Source: Deltaproteobacteria bacterium | GTDB taxonomy: Bacteria > Myxococcota_A > UBA796 > UBA9615 | Length of the DNA: 64,000 nt | Direction of reading: 5' to 3' | Assembly (NCBI GenBank): GCA_023954745.1 | Contig: JAGSHC010000004.1 | Span: 21,506 to 85,505, forward strand | Part shown: positions 36,438-44,277 of the stretch, piece after piece | Position numbering within the stretch: position 1 is the first letter of the stretch | Layout: the number at the start of each line of letters is the position of its first letter | The notes under the pieces: model-generated | Told to the model about the DNA's origin: nothing | The model's database searches: none | The model's input: the letters and a program-made list of their open reading frames with translations, nothing else | Position numbers and translations under genes: made by a program

Positions 36438-36555
36438 TGTAGCCTCCGTTCGGTTGATGCAAGGGCGTTGTGGGGGGGCGTTCTCCCGCGCGACGCACGG
36501 GTCGCTCTAGGTCGGGTATCGTTCCGGCCGGCCAGAAAAGGAGCACGAAACGTTC

Positions 36556-37014
36556 ATGGGCATTCTCTTCGACACGCTGACGACAGACCCCGAAAAGCGC
36601 GCACAGGTCGTGCGCGACGCCGAGAAGGTGTTGGACGCCGAGGTGTCCGACAAGCGTGGGCTCTCCGGCACGCTGGTGAAGGGCACCTTCAAGGTGGTGA
36701 AGAACCTCCAGCCCGGATTCGTGCCGCGCGCGGTGGACGACCTCCTGAACGACTTCGTGCGCTCGCTCGAGCCGATCTGGGAGACCTGGGCCGCCCTGGA
36801 AGACGACCAGTCCTGCAAGGAGTACTTCGTCAACAACTCCGATGCAGTGGCTGATGCGCTGCTCGGCATCACCGACGGCCGCGCCGAGAACACCCGCCAC
36901 AAGCCCTTGAAGAAGGCCTACATGAAGCTCCGCCCGAAGGGGAAAGAACACGTGGTCGCCTCCATGCCCCGCGTGGGCGCGCTCATCGAGCGGCACACCT
37001 CCGAACTGGTCTGA
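36556..37014 (+). CDS. DUF6918-like conserved protein
   Basis: The 152-residue helical protein starts at ATG 36556 with MGILFDTLTTDPEKRAQVVRDAEKVLDAEV, then SDKRGLSGTLVKGTFKVVKNLQPGFVPRAVDDLLNDFV. This matches by eye the pattern of a small conserved family (DUF6918-like, known from actinobacteria and myxobacteria) with no known function. The next gene seems to begin across its stop codon. The assignment is tentative. Confidence 0.7.
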   Translation: MGILFDTLTTDPEKRAQVVRDAEKVLDAEVSDKRGLSGTLVKGTFKVVKNLQPGFVPRAVDDLLNDFVRSLEPIWETWAALEDDQSCKEYFVNNSDAVADALLGITDGRAENTRHKPLKKAYMKLRPKGKEHVVASMPRVGALIERHTSELV

Positions 37015-37637
37015 GCCGGCAGCGCCGGGACGCCGCCCTCGGGGCAGCGGTCCTCCTCGCCCTGGGGAGTCTGGCCTGGCTGGCGAGTCGTGCGGACAAC
37101 GCGATCACGGCAGGAGGCGCCGTGGCCGATGCGGTGCGCGCCGCGCGGGATGCCCGAGGAATCGTCACGCCCTCACCGGACTCCTCCGCCCTCCCCATCT
37201 TCGATGCCCCGTGCGAAGGCATCCGGGTCCGGGGTGCAGACGACCTGGGTGACCCCGAGTTTGCAGGCAGCACCTACGTGATCTGCCACCTGGCGGGCGG
37301 CGACATGATTGGACTGCGCGAAGACCTGCCGACGAGCCACCCCACGGCCGGGGTCTACCCGTTCCCCGGGGCGCTGCTCGCGGGAGGCCCCCTGGGACGA
37401 AGCCAAGGCGTGCTGCTGTACCTCGACGACGGCGCCCTTCGGTGGACTACGAGCCACCGGACGGCACGCGAGCTGAGCCGGGGCGCTCTCCTCCGTGGGT
37501 TGTTGGGACGGGGGCCGGAGTCTGAGAGCGCGATTCCCAGGCTGGCCTTCGGCCACGCGGCTTGGGGCCCGGGGCAGCTCGAGGCAGAGATCGCCGCCGG
37601 GGCCTGGAAGCTCGTCGCCCCTCAGTCCAGCCGATAG
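37011..37637 (+). CDS. Membrane-anchored hypothetical protein, probable CTG start
   Basis: A start at GTG 37122 gives 171 residues but leaves out an in-frame 37-codon extension. That extension contains a hydrophobic stretch (ALGAAVLLALGSLAWLAS) ahead of a basic/small-residue stalk, exactly as expected for a signal anchor. The only start-like codon upstream is CTG at 37011, which overlaps the stop of the previous gene in the form CTGA, the analogue of an ATGA overlap. The 208-residue protein is otherwise unrecognised; it has motifs GIRVRGADDLGDPEF and TYVICHLAGGDMIGLRED. The 3' end overlaps the OmpA gene by 16 bases (convergent). Confidence 0.6.
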   Translation: MSRQRRDAALGAAVLLALGSLAWLASRADNAITAGGAVADAVRAARDARGIVTPSPDSSALPIFDAPCEGIRVRGADDLGDPEFAGSTYVICHLAGGDMIGLREDLPTSHPTAGVYPFPGALLAGGPLGRSQGVLLYLDDGALRWTTSHRTARELSRGALLRGLLGRGPESESAIPRLAFGHAAWGPGQLEAEIAAGAWKLVAPQSSR

Positions 37638-39127
37638 AGCTTGAACTCCACGCGGCGGTTCTGCTCACGGCCCGCCTCGGTGTCGTTGCTCGCGACGGGC
37701 TGGCTCTCGCCGTAGCCCTTGGCTCGCAGTCGATCCGAGTCGACGCCTCGCGAGATGAGGTACTCCCGCACCGTCTCCGTGCGTGACTGACTCAGGCGCA
37801 GGTTGTAGTCGTCGTCGCCTTCGCTGCTCGCGTGTCCCTGGATCTCGACGCCGAGGTCCGGGTAGCGGTTGAGCACCCGCGCAGCCTTGTCGAGGACCGG
37901 CTTGCTCTTCCTCAGCAGCTGCGAGCTGGCGACCTTGAACTGGATGGACGGGATGGCGCCCGCGAACTCGGCGAGGTCGTCCGGAATCTCGTCGGGGCAG
38001 CCGTCGCGGTCGAGGTAGCTATTGAAGGTCTCCGGCGCGTTGGTGCACCCGTCGTCGGGATCGAGGAATCCGTCGCCGTCGTTGTCGAGCTCCGGGCAAC
38101 CGTCGTTGTCCTCGTAGCCGTCTTCGTCCTCGGGCTTGTCGCGGCACTGGTCGACGTCGTCGGCGATGCCGTCCTTGTCGTTGTCGGTGTCGGGACAGCC
38201 ATCCTTGTCTTCGAAGCCGTCCTTGTCCTCGGGGTCGAGGCGACACTCGTCGTACTCGTCCTCGATCCCATCCTTGTCGTCGTCCAGGTCGGGACAGCCG
38301 TCTTCGTCCTCGAAGTTGTCAATGTCTTCGGCGACCTCGGGGCAGGCGTCCTTCCGGTTCGGAATGCCGTCGCGGTCCTTGTCGGGGCCGGTGCCGCCAC
38401 CAAAGGCGACCCAGATCCCGCCGCCCAGCTCCAGATGATTGAAGTTTCCCGTGTAGTTGGGACGTCCATCGTCGTTCAGCGCCTCCAGGGTCGGCACGCC
38501 GTCCTGGAAGTCGGCCGGACCAAAGGAGACCTTGTACCGGGCGTCGAGGCGCAACCCGAACTGGAAGCCCAGTCGAGGATCCGCCGTCTCGACGAGGATG
38601 AACTTCGCGCCGCCACCGATGGAGAAGAGGAAGTCGCCGTCTGCGCTGCGGTAGGAGTAGGGGTCGTCCTGGGGACGCTCGGAGTAGGGGTCGCGCACCG
38701 GCTCGTCGGTTGCGGGGCCCAGCCCCTTCGCGTAGACCGGCCGCACGTTGTAGTGCTGGAAGCCCGCACCCACTGCGAAGTAGGGAGACACGAAGGGGAA
38801 CGGCGCCGAGAGCACGACGTCGTGGTGGTTGTTGATGTAGATGGCCTTGCGGAAGGTGTCGTCGGTGCTCGTCTGGAGCACCTCGAAGGTGGCCTCGTAG
38901 GCGATGAAGCTGGTGAAGTTGATGCCGAAGCGCCCGCCGAGGTTCAGCCCATCGTTGAGGTTCTCGAGCTTGACGGTCTCGTCCTCGGAGAACCCGCCGC
39001 GAGACATGAAGCTGTAGTACCCCGCGTGGAAGTCGAGCTCGACGGAGCGCGGGAGGACCTGCCCCTGGGCCAGAGACGGCAGGGAGCCGAGGACGGCCAG
39101 CAGCACGAGGAACAGGTTGGTGCGCAT
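37622..39127 (-). CDS. OmpA-family outer membrane protein with TSP3 repeats
   Basis: The 501-residue product starts at ATG 39127 with leader MRTNLFLVLLAVLGSLPSLAQG. Residues 24-245 look like a beta-barrel (GGRFGINFTSFIAYEATFEV, YFAVGAGFQHYNV, LGFQFGLRLDARYKVSFG, FNHLELGGGIWVAFGGG). Several TSP3-type calcium loops follow (DRDGIPNRKDACPE and relatives). The last 120 residues are an OmpA-C domain (VEIQGHASSEGDDDYNLRLSQSR, KGYGESQPVASN, NRRVEF) that binds peptidoglycan. This architecture of barrel, calcium spacer and OmpA-C is common in myxobacterial porins. It lies four bases after the DUF4388-J protein stop. Confidence 0.9.
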   Translation of the reverse strand: MRTNLFLVLLAVLGSLPSLAQGQVLPRSVELDFHAGYYSFMSRGGFSEDETVKLENLNDGLNLGGRFGINFTSFIAYEATFEVLQTSTDDTFRKAIYINNHHDVVLSAPFPFVSPYFAVGAGFQHYNVRPVYAKGLGPATDEPVRDPYSERPQDDPYSYRSADGDFLFSIGGGAKFILVETADPRLGFQFGLRLDARYKVSFGPADFQDGVPTLEALNDDGRPNYTGNFNHLELGGGIWVAFGGGTGPDKDRDGIPNRKDACPEVAEDIDNFEDEDGCPDLDDDKDGIEDEYDECRLDPEDKDGFEDKDGCPDTDNDKDGIADDVDQCRDKPEDEDGYEDNDGCPELDNDGDGFLDPDDGCTNAPETFNSYLDRDGCPDEIPDDLAEFAGAIPSIQFKVASSQLLRKSKPVLDKAARVLNRYPDLGVEIQGHASSEGDDDYNLRLSQSRTETVREYLISRGVDSDRLRAKGYGESQPVASNDTEAGREQNRRVEFKLYRLD

Positions 39128-39131
39128 GGGT

Positions 39132-41453
39132 CTACTTCTTTCCGAAGCGGCCGAAGAGCCCCTTGAGCCCCTTGCCTTCATCAGGAGCCTTGGCGCCGCC
39201 ACCCTTGATCATCTCGTCGACACGCTTGTACTCCCGCAGGGCCTCGGGGTTGTCGGCCTTGATCTTCAGCGACTTGCGTAGCCACATCCGGGCGTTGTTC
39301 CAGTCCTTGCGCATGATCGCGATCTTGGCCATCAGATGCGGCAGGTCGGCGACCATCGGCTTCTCGGAGATGGCCTGCTTGAGCATGTCCTCGCCACCGA
39401 GAGCCTTCTCGTAGTCCGCCGCCTGATTGGCCCGGAAGAGCGCGTACCCGAGCCAGCCGCGGTACTCGGCCTCCTCGTCGTACATCGCGACCGCTTCCTC
39501 GAACTTCTCGACCGCGGCGACCGCCTTGCCCTGGTTGATGAGCCTGATCCCATTCTTGTAGGCGCCTTCGGCCCCGAGGATCTGCTGCACCCTCTCCATG
39601 GCGAGCTCGTTCTCGTCCTTCTCGCCGCGGATGTACTTGGAGACATACTTCTCGCGCGCTTCGTCGTCGTCGAGGGTCTCGTACGCCTCGGACACTCTGG
39701 TGAACACGGCCTCGGCGAGGCGGGAGTACACCTCGCCTTCGTCGACGAGGGTGTCGGGGTGGAAGCGGCGGGCCATCTTGAAGTAGGCCTTCTTGATCAT
39801 GCCGGCGGTGGCTTCTTCGCTCAGCTCGAAGACCTCGAAGTAGTTCTGGCTCTCCAGCTCCTTGAGCATCTCCCGGAGGCCGCGCACGCGGTCTTTCTCC
39901 TTCGTGGGCAGGTCGTGCCACTCCTCGGGCTCGATCAGCGGGCCGGGCCCTGGCGGCGGGCCATCGCCGACCACCGGCTGCGGAGCCACTGGAGCCATGC
40001 CGCGGGGCGGCTTGACCGGGCGTCCGCCAGCTCTGGGCTTGACTCCTCGAGGGGGCGCGACCGGGCGGCGCTGCGACGCACCCGACACCCCCACGTCCTC
40101 GAAGAGGCCCGCGAGGCCACTGGTGCGCCCCGGTGTCTTCGTCGCCGGGGACGACGCGTGACGGGGCGCCGAAGGGGGCGCCGGAGCACGGCCCGCAGGG
40201 CTGGAGACGCGATGACGGCCCCCAGCTCCCCCGAGCTCCTCCCGGCGGCCACCTCCGACGTGCACGGTGCGAGAGACGGCACCCGCCGCCCCTCCACCGC
40301 CGCGGAAGCCAATGGACGACAGGTCCACGCCGAGATCGCTTCGCCCTCCGGCGGGCGAGGCAGCAGCAGGCGTCGGGTACGACGGGGCCCCAGGAGCGGC
40401 GAAGGAAGGAGCCGGCGGAGGCGTGGGGTCCACGGGAAGCGGCTCGAGACGGGGGCTGGGAGGGGGAGGAGTCACGACCGGAATCGGCGGGACCGTGACC
40501 TCGTCCTCTGCGGCGGTGTACTCGCCTGACTCCGAGAGCCATCGAGCGATGTCCAGGTTCGCGCCGCCAGCGCCCCGCGCAGGGGCTACCGAGGGAGCCG
40601 AGGGAGCCGAGGGAGCCGGGCCCCGGGGGGGGGGCGGTGCGACGGAGCCTCCACCCACGTCGATCTCGATGGAGTCGAGGTCGAAGCCCATGGCGTCCTC
40701 GGGCTCGGGCGCAGGCGCCTCCGGGGCCGCAGGCACCATCTCCACCATTCCCGAGCGCTGGAGGAGGAAGACGAGGCGCAGCGCTTCTTCCTCAGGAAGC
40801 CCGGCCGCGCCGATGGCGTCCCGCACCGTGCGCTTGGACCGGAGGAGCTCCCAGAGTCGCGCGCGTGCAGGGTTGAGGCGGAAGTCCTCGATGGGAAACG
40901 GCAGCTCGGCCACCGAATCGGCGTGGAAGTCGAGGTACACCTCGATGTACCGACGGACCTCCTCCAGGGGCATCCGCTTCCACACCCCTTGAGCCAGCAC
41001 GGGGGGCAGCGAGACCTCCATCAGGGTCTCCGGGGGAACCGCATCGGAGCTCTCCACCAGGACGCGGTACCCGCCCTCGGACCAGCTGAACGCCTGAGTG
41101 AGCAGCAGGGAGGCCCAAGCTCCCAGCTCTCGCGCCACGTCTGGGGTGGGCAAGATGCGGTCGCGCAGAATCGCCTGGGCGGCGGTCATTCCGTCGGTAG
41201 CGGCCACCTGGAGGACCGACTCCGCGACCGACCTCTGGAGCTTCTTCCGACGGACCAGGAACTCGGTGAAGCTCTCCTTGGCGTTGGTCGTGGTGAAGGC
41301 CACCAGGCTGCCGTCGCGGAAGTAGAAGCGGCGCGTCGTGCTTCCCCGGGACAGCTCGACGAAGATCGGAGCGTTGCTGCTTCGAGCGAGCAGGAGGATG
41401 TCGATGAGCGGAAGGTCGCCGAGGCTTCCTTCCTGTAGGACGGTCTCGCTCAT
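39132..41453 (-). CDS. DUF4388 (PATAN)-J domain-TPR protein
   Basis: The 773-residue protein opens with a DUF4388-type domain (LGDLPLIDILLLARSSNAPIFVEL, FYFRDGSLVAFTTTNAKES, FTEFLVRRKKL), then residues 115-235 continue the same module. A Pro/Ala/Gly-rich low-complexity linker spans about 240-510. A J domain follows (NYFEVFELSEEATAGMIKKAY, FHPDTLVDEGEVYSRLAEAV; HPD intact near residue 566), then TPR-like helices (YRGWLGYALFRANQAADYEKAL, EKPMVADLPHLMAKIAIMRKDW) and a basic tail. It resembles a regulator/cochaperone hybrid. The protein at 44278 has the same order without the HPD motif. Confidence 0.88.
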   Translation of the reverse strand: MSETVLQEGSLGDLPLIDILLLARSSNAPIFVELSRGSTTRRFYFRDGSLVAFTTTNAKESFTEFLVRRKKLQRSVAESVLQVAATDGMTAAQAILRDRILPTPDVARELGAWASLLLTQAFSWSEGGYRVLVESSDAVPPETLMEVSLPPVLAQGVWKRMPLEEVRRYIEVYLDFHADSVAELPFPIEDFRLNPARARLWELLRSKRTVRDAIGAAGLPEEEALRLVFLLQRSGMVEMVPAAPEAPAPEPEDAMGFDLDSIEIDVGGGSVAPPPPRGPAPSAPSAPSVAPARGAGGANLDIARWLSESGEYTAAEDEVTVPPIPVVTPPPPSPRLEPLPVDPTPPPAPSFAAPGAPSYPTPAAASPAGGRSDLGVDLSSIGFRGGGGAAGAVSRTVHVGGGRREELGGAGGRHRVSSPAGRAPAPPSAPRHASSPATKTPGRTSGLAGLFEDVGVSGASQRRPVAPPRGVKPRAGGRPVKPPRGMAPVAPQPVVGDGPPPGPGPLIEPEEWHDLPTKEKDRVRGLREMLKELESQNYFEVFELSEEATAGMIKKAYFKMARRFHPDTLVDEGEVYSRLAEAVFTRVSEAYETLDDDEAREKYVSKYIRGEKDENELAMERVQQILGAEGAYKNGIRLINQGKAVAAVEKFEEAVAMYDEEAEYRGWLGYALFRANQAADYEKALGGEDMLKQAISEKPMVADLPHLMAKIAIMRKDWNNARMWLRKSLKIKADNPEALREYKRVDEMIKGGGAKAPDEGKGLKGLFGRFGKK

Positions 41454-41531
41454 CGGCTGTCACACTCCTCAGGCCCTGGCGGGGTCTAGTTTTACCATCT
41501 GGGGGCAACCCTGCGGGCTGACGTAGGGAAC

Positions 41532-44267
41532 CTACGGCGCAGACGCGAGCCAGGACTCGGTGACTCTGGCCACCTCGACTCGGCGTCGAGCCACCTCGTC
41601 GCCCAGCGCTTCGGCGGACTCGAAGCCCAGCGCACTGGCGAGGCGTCGGGTGTCTGGGTGGTCCAGGTCGAGGTGCGCGGCCCCGGTCCCCGCCCTCAGC
41701 CGGAGCGAGCTCTCCACGCGCCGGAGAAACCCGTAGTGATTGGTCAGGGTCACTCCATCGCCGGGCTGTACATCGTCGAGAAGGGCGATTGCGGCCAGTG
41801 GATCGGCCTGGGACGCGACCTCGTCGGTCCCGCGGAGCTGACGGCACGCCACCGCGAACTCGATGTCCGTGAGTCCGCCCGGGCCCAACTTCAGGTCGAG
41901 GACCCGCGGCCGCTCGGCGGACAGCTCGGCGAGCTGCCGACGCCGCATGGTCCGCGCCTCCTCCGCCAGCCGTTGATCCTTGGTGGGTCTCCGCGCGACG
42001 AGCAAGGCTCCCTCGACCTCCTCACGGAAGTCGGGGTTCGACGCCCACACCACCCGGGACCTCGCGAGCATCAGCCGCTCCCACGGCGCAGCCCGCTGGG
42101 CGTACCACTCCCGAAGGCCATGCAGGGACGTGCACAGCGGCCCGCCCTGTCCTCCGGGACGGAGCCGGATGTCGACCTCGTAGCAACGCCCCTCGCGGGT
42201 GGGCGCGGTGAGCGCGGTGATGACGCGCTGCACGTGCCTGGCTCCATAGGTCCGACCGTCCAGCGCCCGCCGTCCGTCGCTCTCCCCATGGGAGCGCGAC
42301 ACGAACACGAGATCGAGATCCGAGCCGTAGGTCATCCATCCCGACCCGAACGACCCGAGGCCCACGATGGCGCGAGGGACCTCCTCCCCCGACGCGTCGC
42401 GCAGGACGCCGTGGCGAGCGCGCATGGCGGTGGTCGCCAGTTGCTCCGCGCCAGCGACGAGGGCCTCGGCCAAGGCCACCAGGTGAGCGCAGGGGATCGC
42501 GTCCGCGCCGCTGAGGTCGCGCAGCCCAATGCGCAGCAGCTCGACCGTCTGCCGCGTCCTCAACACCAGGAGCCCTTCACCGTCCTCGGGACGCAGCGCC
42601 AGCTCCCGCTCCAGATCACGCAGGATGTCGCCGCGAGCCCCCGCGCCACGCTCCCCTCCGCGCCCCCGAAGAACCAGGGCATCGAGGAGCTCGGGGTGCT
42701 GGAGGAAGCGCTCGGAGAGGAACGGGGAGTCCGCGAAGAGACGCACCAAGGTCTCCATGGCCCCGGGATTCTCGTGCAGCAGCTCGTACATCGTGCCGCG
42801 AGCCCCGACCCTCTCCACGAACCGTCCGATGCGGCTCAGGGCCTCGTCGGGGTTGCCCGAGGTCGCGGCCAGCGTCGCCAATCGCGGGGCCACGCGCTCG
42901 AACCGACGCCAGGTCGAAGGACGCATGCGGTGCTGCGCGCTCGGCTCCGCGAGTCGCCGCAGCCGTTGCGCTGCGAGCTCGGGGTCCTCGAAGCCCAATC
43001 CCCTGAGCTGGGCCGTTCGCTCGTCGACCGTCGCGAAGGGGTCCACGATGGTGAGAGGTCCCTCAGTCTCTTCTGGCGTGAACACCGCACCCCAGGCCGC
43101 CTCGACCCGGGCGCGCACGTCGGCGATCTCGTCGCGCAGGGCGGGCCCCGACGGTCGGACCAGCGACTCGGCGAGCCTCTGCCATGCCGACTCGTCCTCC
43201 TCCAGAGGAAGCTGCTGGGTCTGCGCTTCGGCCTCCCACTGAATGCGATGCTCGACCGCCCGCAGGAACCGGTAGTCGTCCAGAAGCTGCGAGGGGTCCA
43301 CCCCCTCGGGAAGGACGCCCCGCGAAGCGAGGGCGTGGGTGGCCCCGACCGTCGACAGCACACGAAGCTCTGGGTCGCGCCCCACCCACGCGAGCTGAGT
43401 CGCCTGCACGAGGAACTCAATCTCCCGGATCCCGCCAGGGCCCCGCTTCAGGTCACGCTGGAGGGTCTCGAGCCGGGCCGAGGCTGCGATGCGGTCGCGC
43501 ATGCCCGCGAGGTCCTCCAGAGTCCCGAAGTCCAGGTGGCGCCGGAACCGAAAGGGCTCGATCATCGAGAGGAGCTCAGCCCCCAGGGCCTCGTCGCCTG
43601 CGGCGGCTCGCGCCTTGAGCCATGCAGCGCGCTCCCAGGTGCGGCCGAAGGTCAGGTAGTGATGTTCGGCCGCGGCGAGACTGACGACGAGCGGGCCTGC
43701 GCGCCCCTCGGGCCGCAGGTTCAGGTCCACCCGAAAGCAGAAGCCATCCGCCGTGACATCCGACAGGAGACGCCCCACTCCGCGCCCGATGCGGTCGGCG
43801 CTGCCGCGGGCCTCCCCCGACAGGGTCCGCGCGACGTAGATGAGGTCGATGTCCGACGAGTAGTTGAGTTCGCGGCCGCCATGCTTTCCCATGGCGAACA
43901 CGACGAAGCCCCCACCATCAGGCCACTCCGGCACTGCCCACGTCCGGCGCCCGTGCCCTAGAGCGCCTTCCACCAGAGCGTCGGCGAGATCCGCGAGCAC
44001 GGCCCCCACGGCGTCCACCGCCGGCGGCCCTTGCTCCAGGTCATCGAGGATCAGCGCCCCCACCACGGCGTACTTGAGGCGACGGAGCTCCGTCTTCATC
44101 ACGGCGTCGTCGCCGTCGGCGCGTCTCACGGACTGGCCGACCCGCGCCATCAATTCATCGCGCCCGGGACGCTCCCGAGCCACGACGGCGGGGATCAGGT
44201 CGGGATGGCGGCCGAGGGCACGCGCCACCGGTGGGGCGAAGCGAACCAGGGGTTCAGGGACCTGCAC
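41532..44267 (-). CDS. glnE: Bifunctional glutamine synthetase adenylyltransferase/adenylyl-removing enzyme
   Basis: The 911-residue enzyme has two nucleotidyltransferase domains in the normal order. The first has FAMGKHGGRELNYSSDIDLIYV at about 129-150. The second (about 635-660) has GLGSFGSGWMTYGSDLDLVFV, a variant of the usual GKLGGRE form. Other blocks fit: LKRGPGGIREIEFLVQATQL, DLKLGPGGLTDIEFAVACRQL. It controls glutamine synthetase by AMP addition and removal with PII. The second domain's missing GGRE is notable but the catalytic DXD is present. The stop codon overlaps a small CGTAGG/CCTACG hairpin (41522-41536). Neighbours are the two DUF4388-J proteins. Confidence 0.95.
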   Translation of the reverse strand: MQVPEPLVRFAPPVARALGRHPDLIPAVVARERPGRDELMARVGQSVRRADGDDAVMKTELRRLKYAVVGALILDDLEQGPPAVDAVGAVLADLADALVEGALGHGRRTWAVPEWPDGGGFVVFAMGKHGGRELNYSSDIDLIYVARTLSGEARGSADRIGRGVGRLLSDVTADGFCFRVDLNLRPEGRAGPLVVSLAAAEHHYLTFGRTWERAAWLKARAAAGDEALGAELLSMIEPFRFRRHLDFGTLEDLAGMRDRIAASARLETLQRDLKRGPGGIREIEFLVQATQLAWVGRDPELRVLSTVGATHALASRGVLPEGVDPSQLLDDYRFLRAVEHRIQWEAEAQTQQLPLEEDESAWQRLAESLVRPSGPALRDEIADVRARVEAAWGAVFTPEETEGPLTIVDPFATVDERTAQLRGLGFEDPELAAQRLRRLAEPSAQHRMRPSTWRRFERVAPRLATLAATSGNPDEALSRIGRFVERVGARGTMYELLHENPGAMETLVRLFADSPFLSERFLQHPELLDALVLRGRGGERGAGARGDILRDLERELALRPEDGEGLLVLRTRQTVELLRIGLRDLSGADAIPCAHLVALAEALVAGAEQLATTAMRARHGVLRDASGEEVPRAIVGLGSFGSGWMTYGSDLDLVFVSRSHGESDGRRALDGRTYGARHVQRVITALTAPTREGRCYEVDIRLRPGGQGGPLCTSLHGLREWYAQRAAPWERLMLARSRVVWASNPDFREEVEGALLVARRPTKDQRLAEEARTMRRRQLAELSAERPRVLDLKLGPGGLTDIEFAVACRQLRGTDEVASQADPLAAIALLDDVQPGDGVTLTNHYGFLRRVESSLRLRAGTGAAHLDLDHPDTRRLASALGFESAEALGDEVARRRVEVARVTESWLASAP

Positions 44268-44277
44268 CGGGCGGTCG

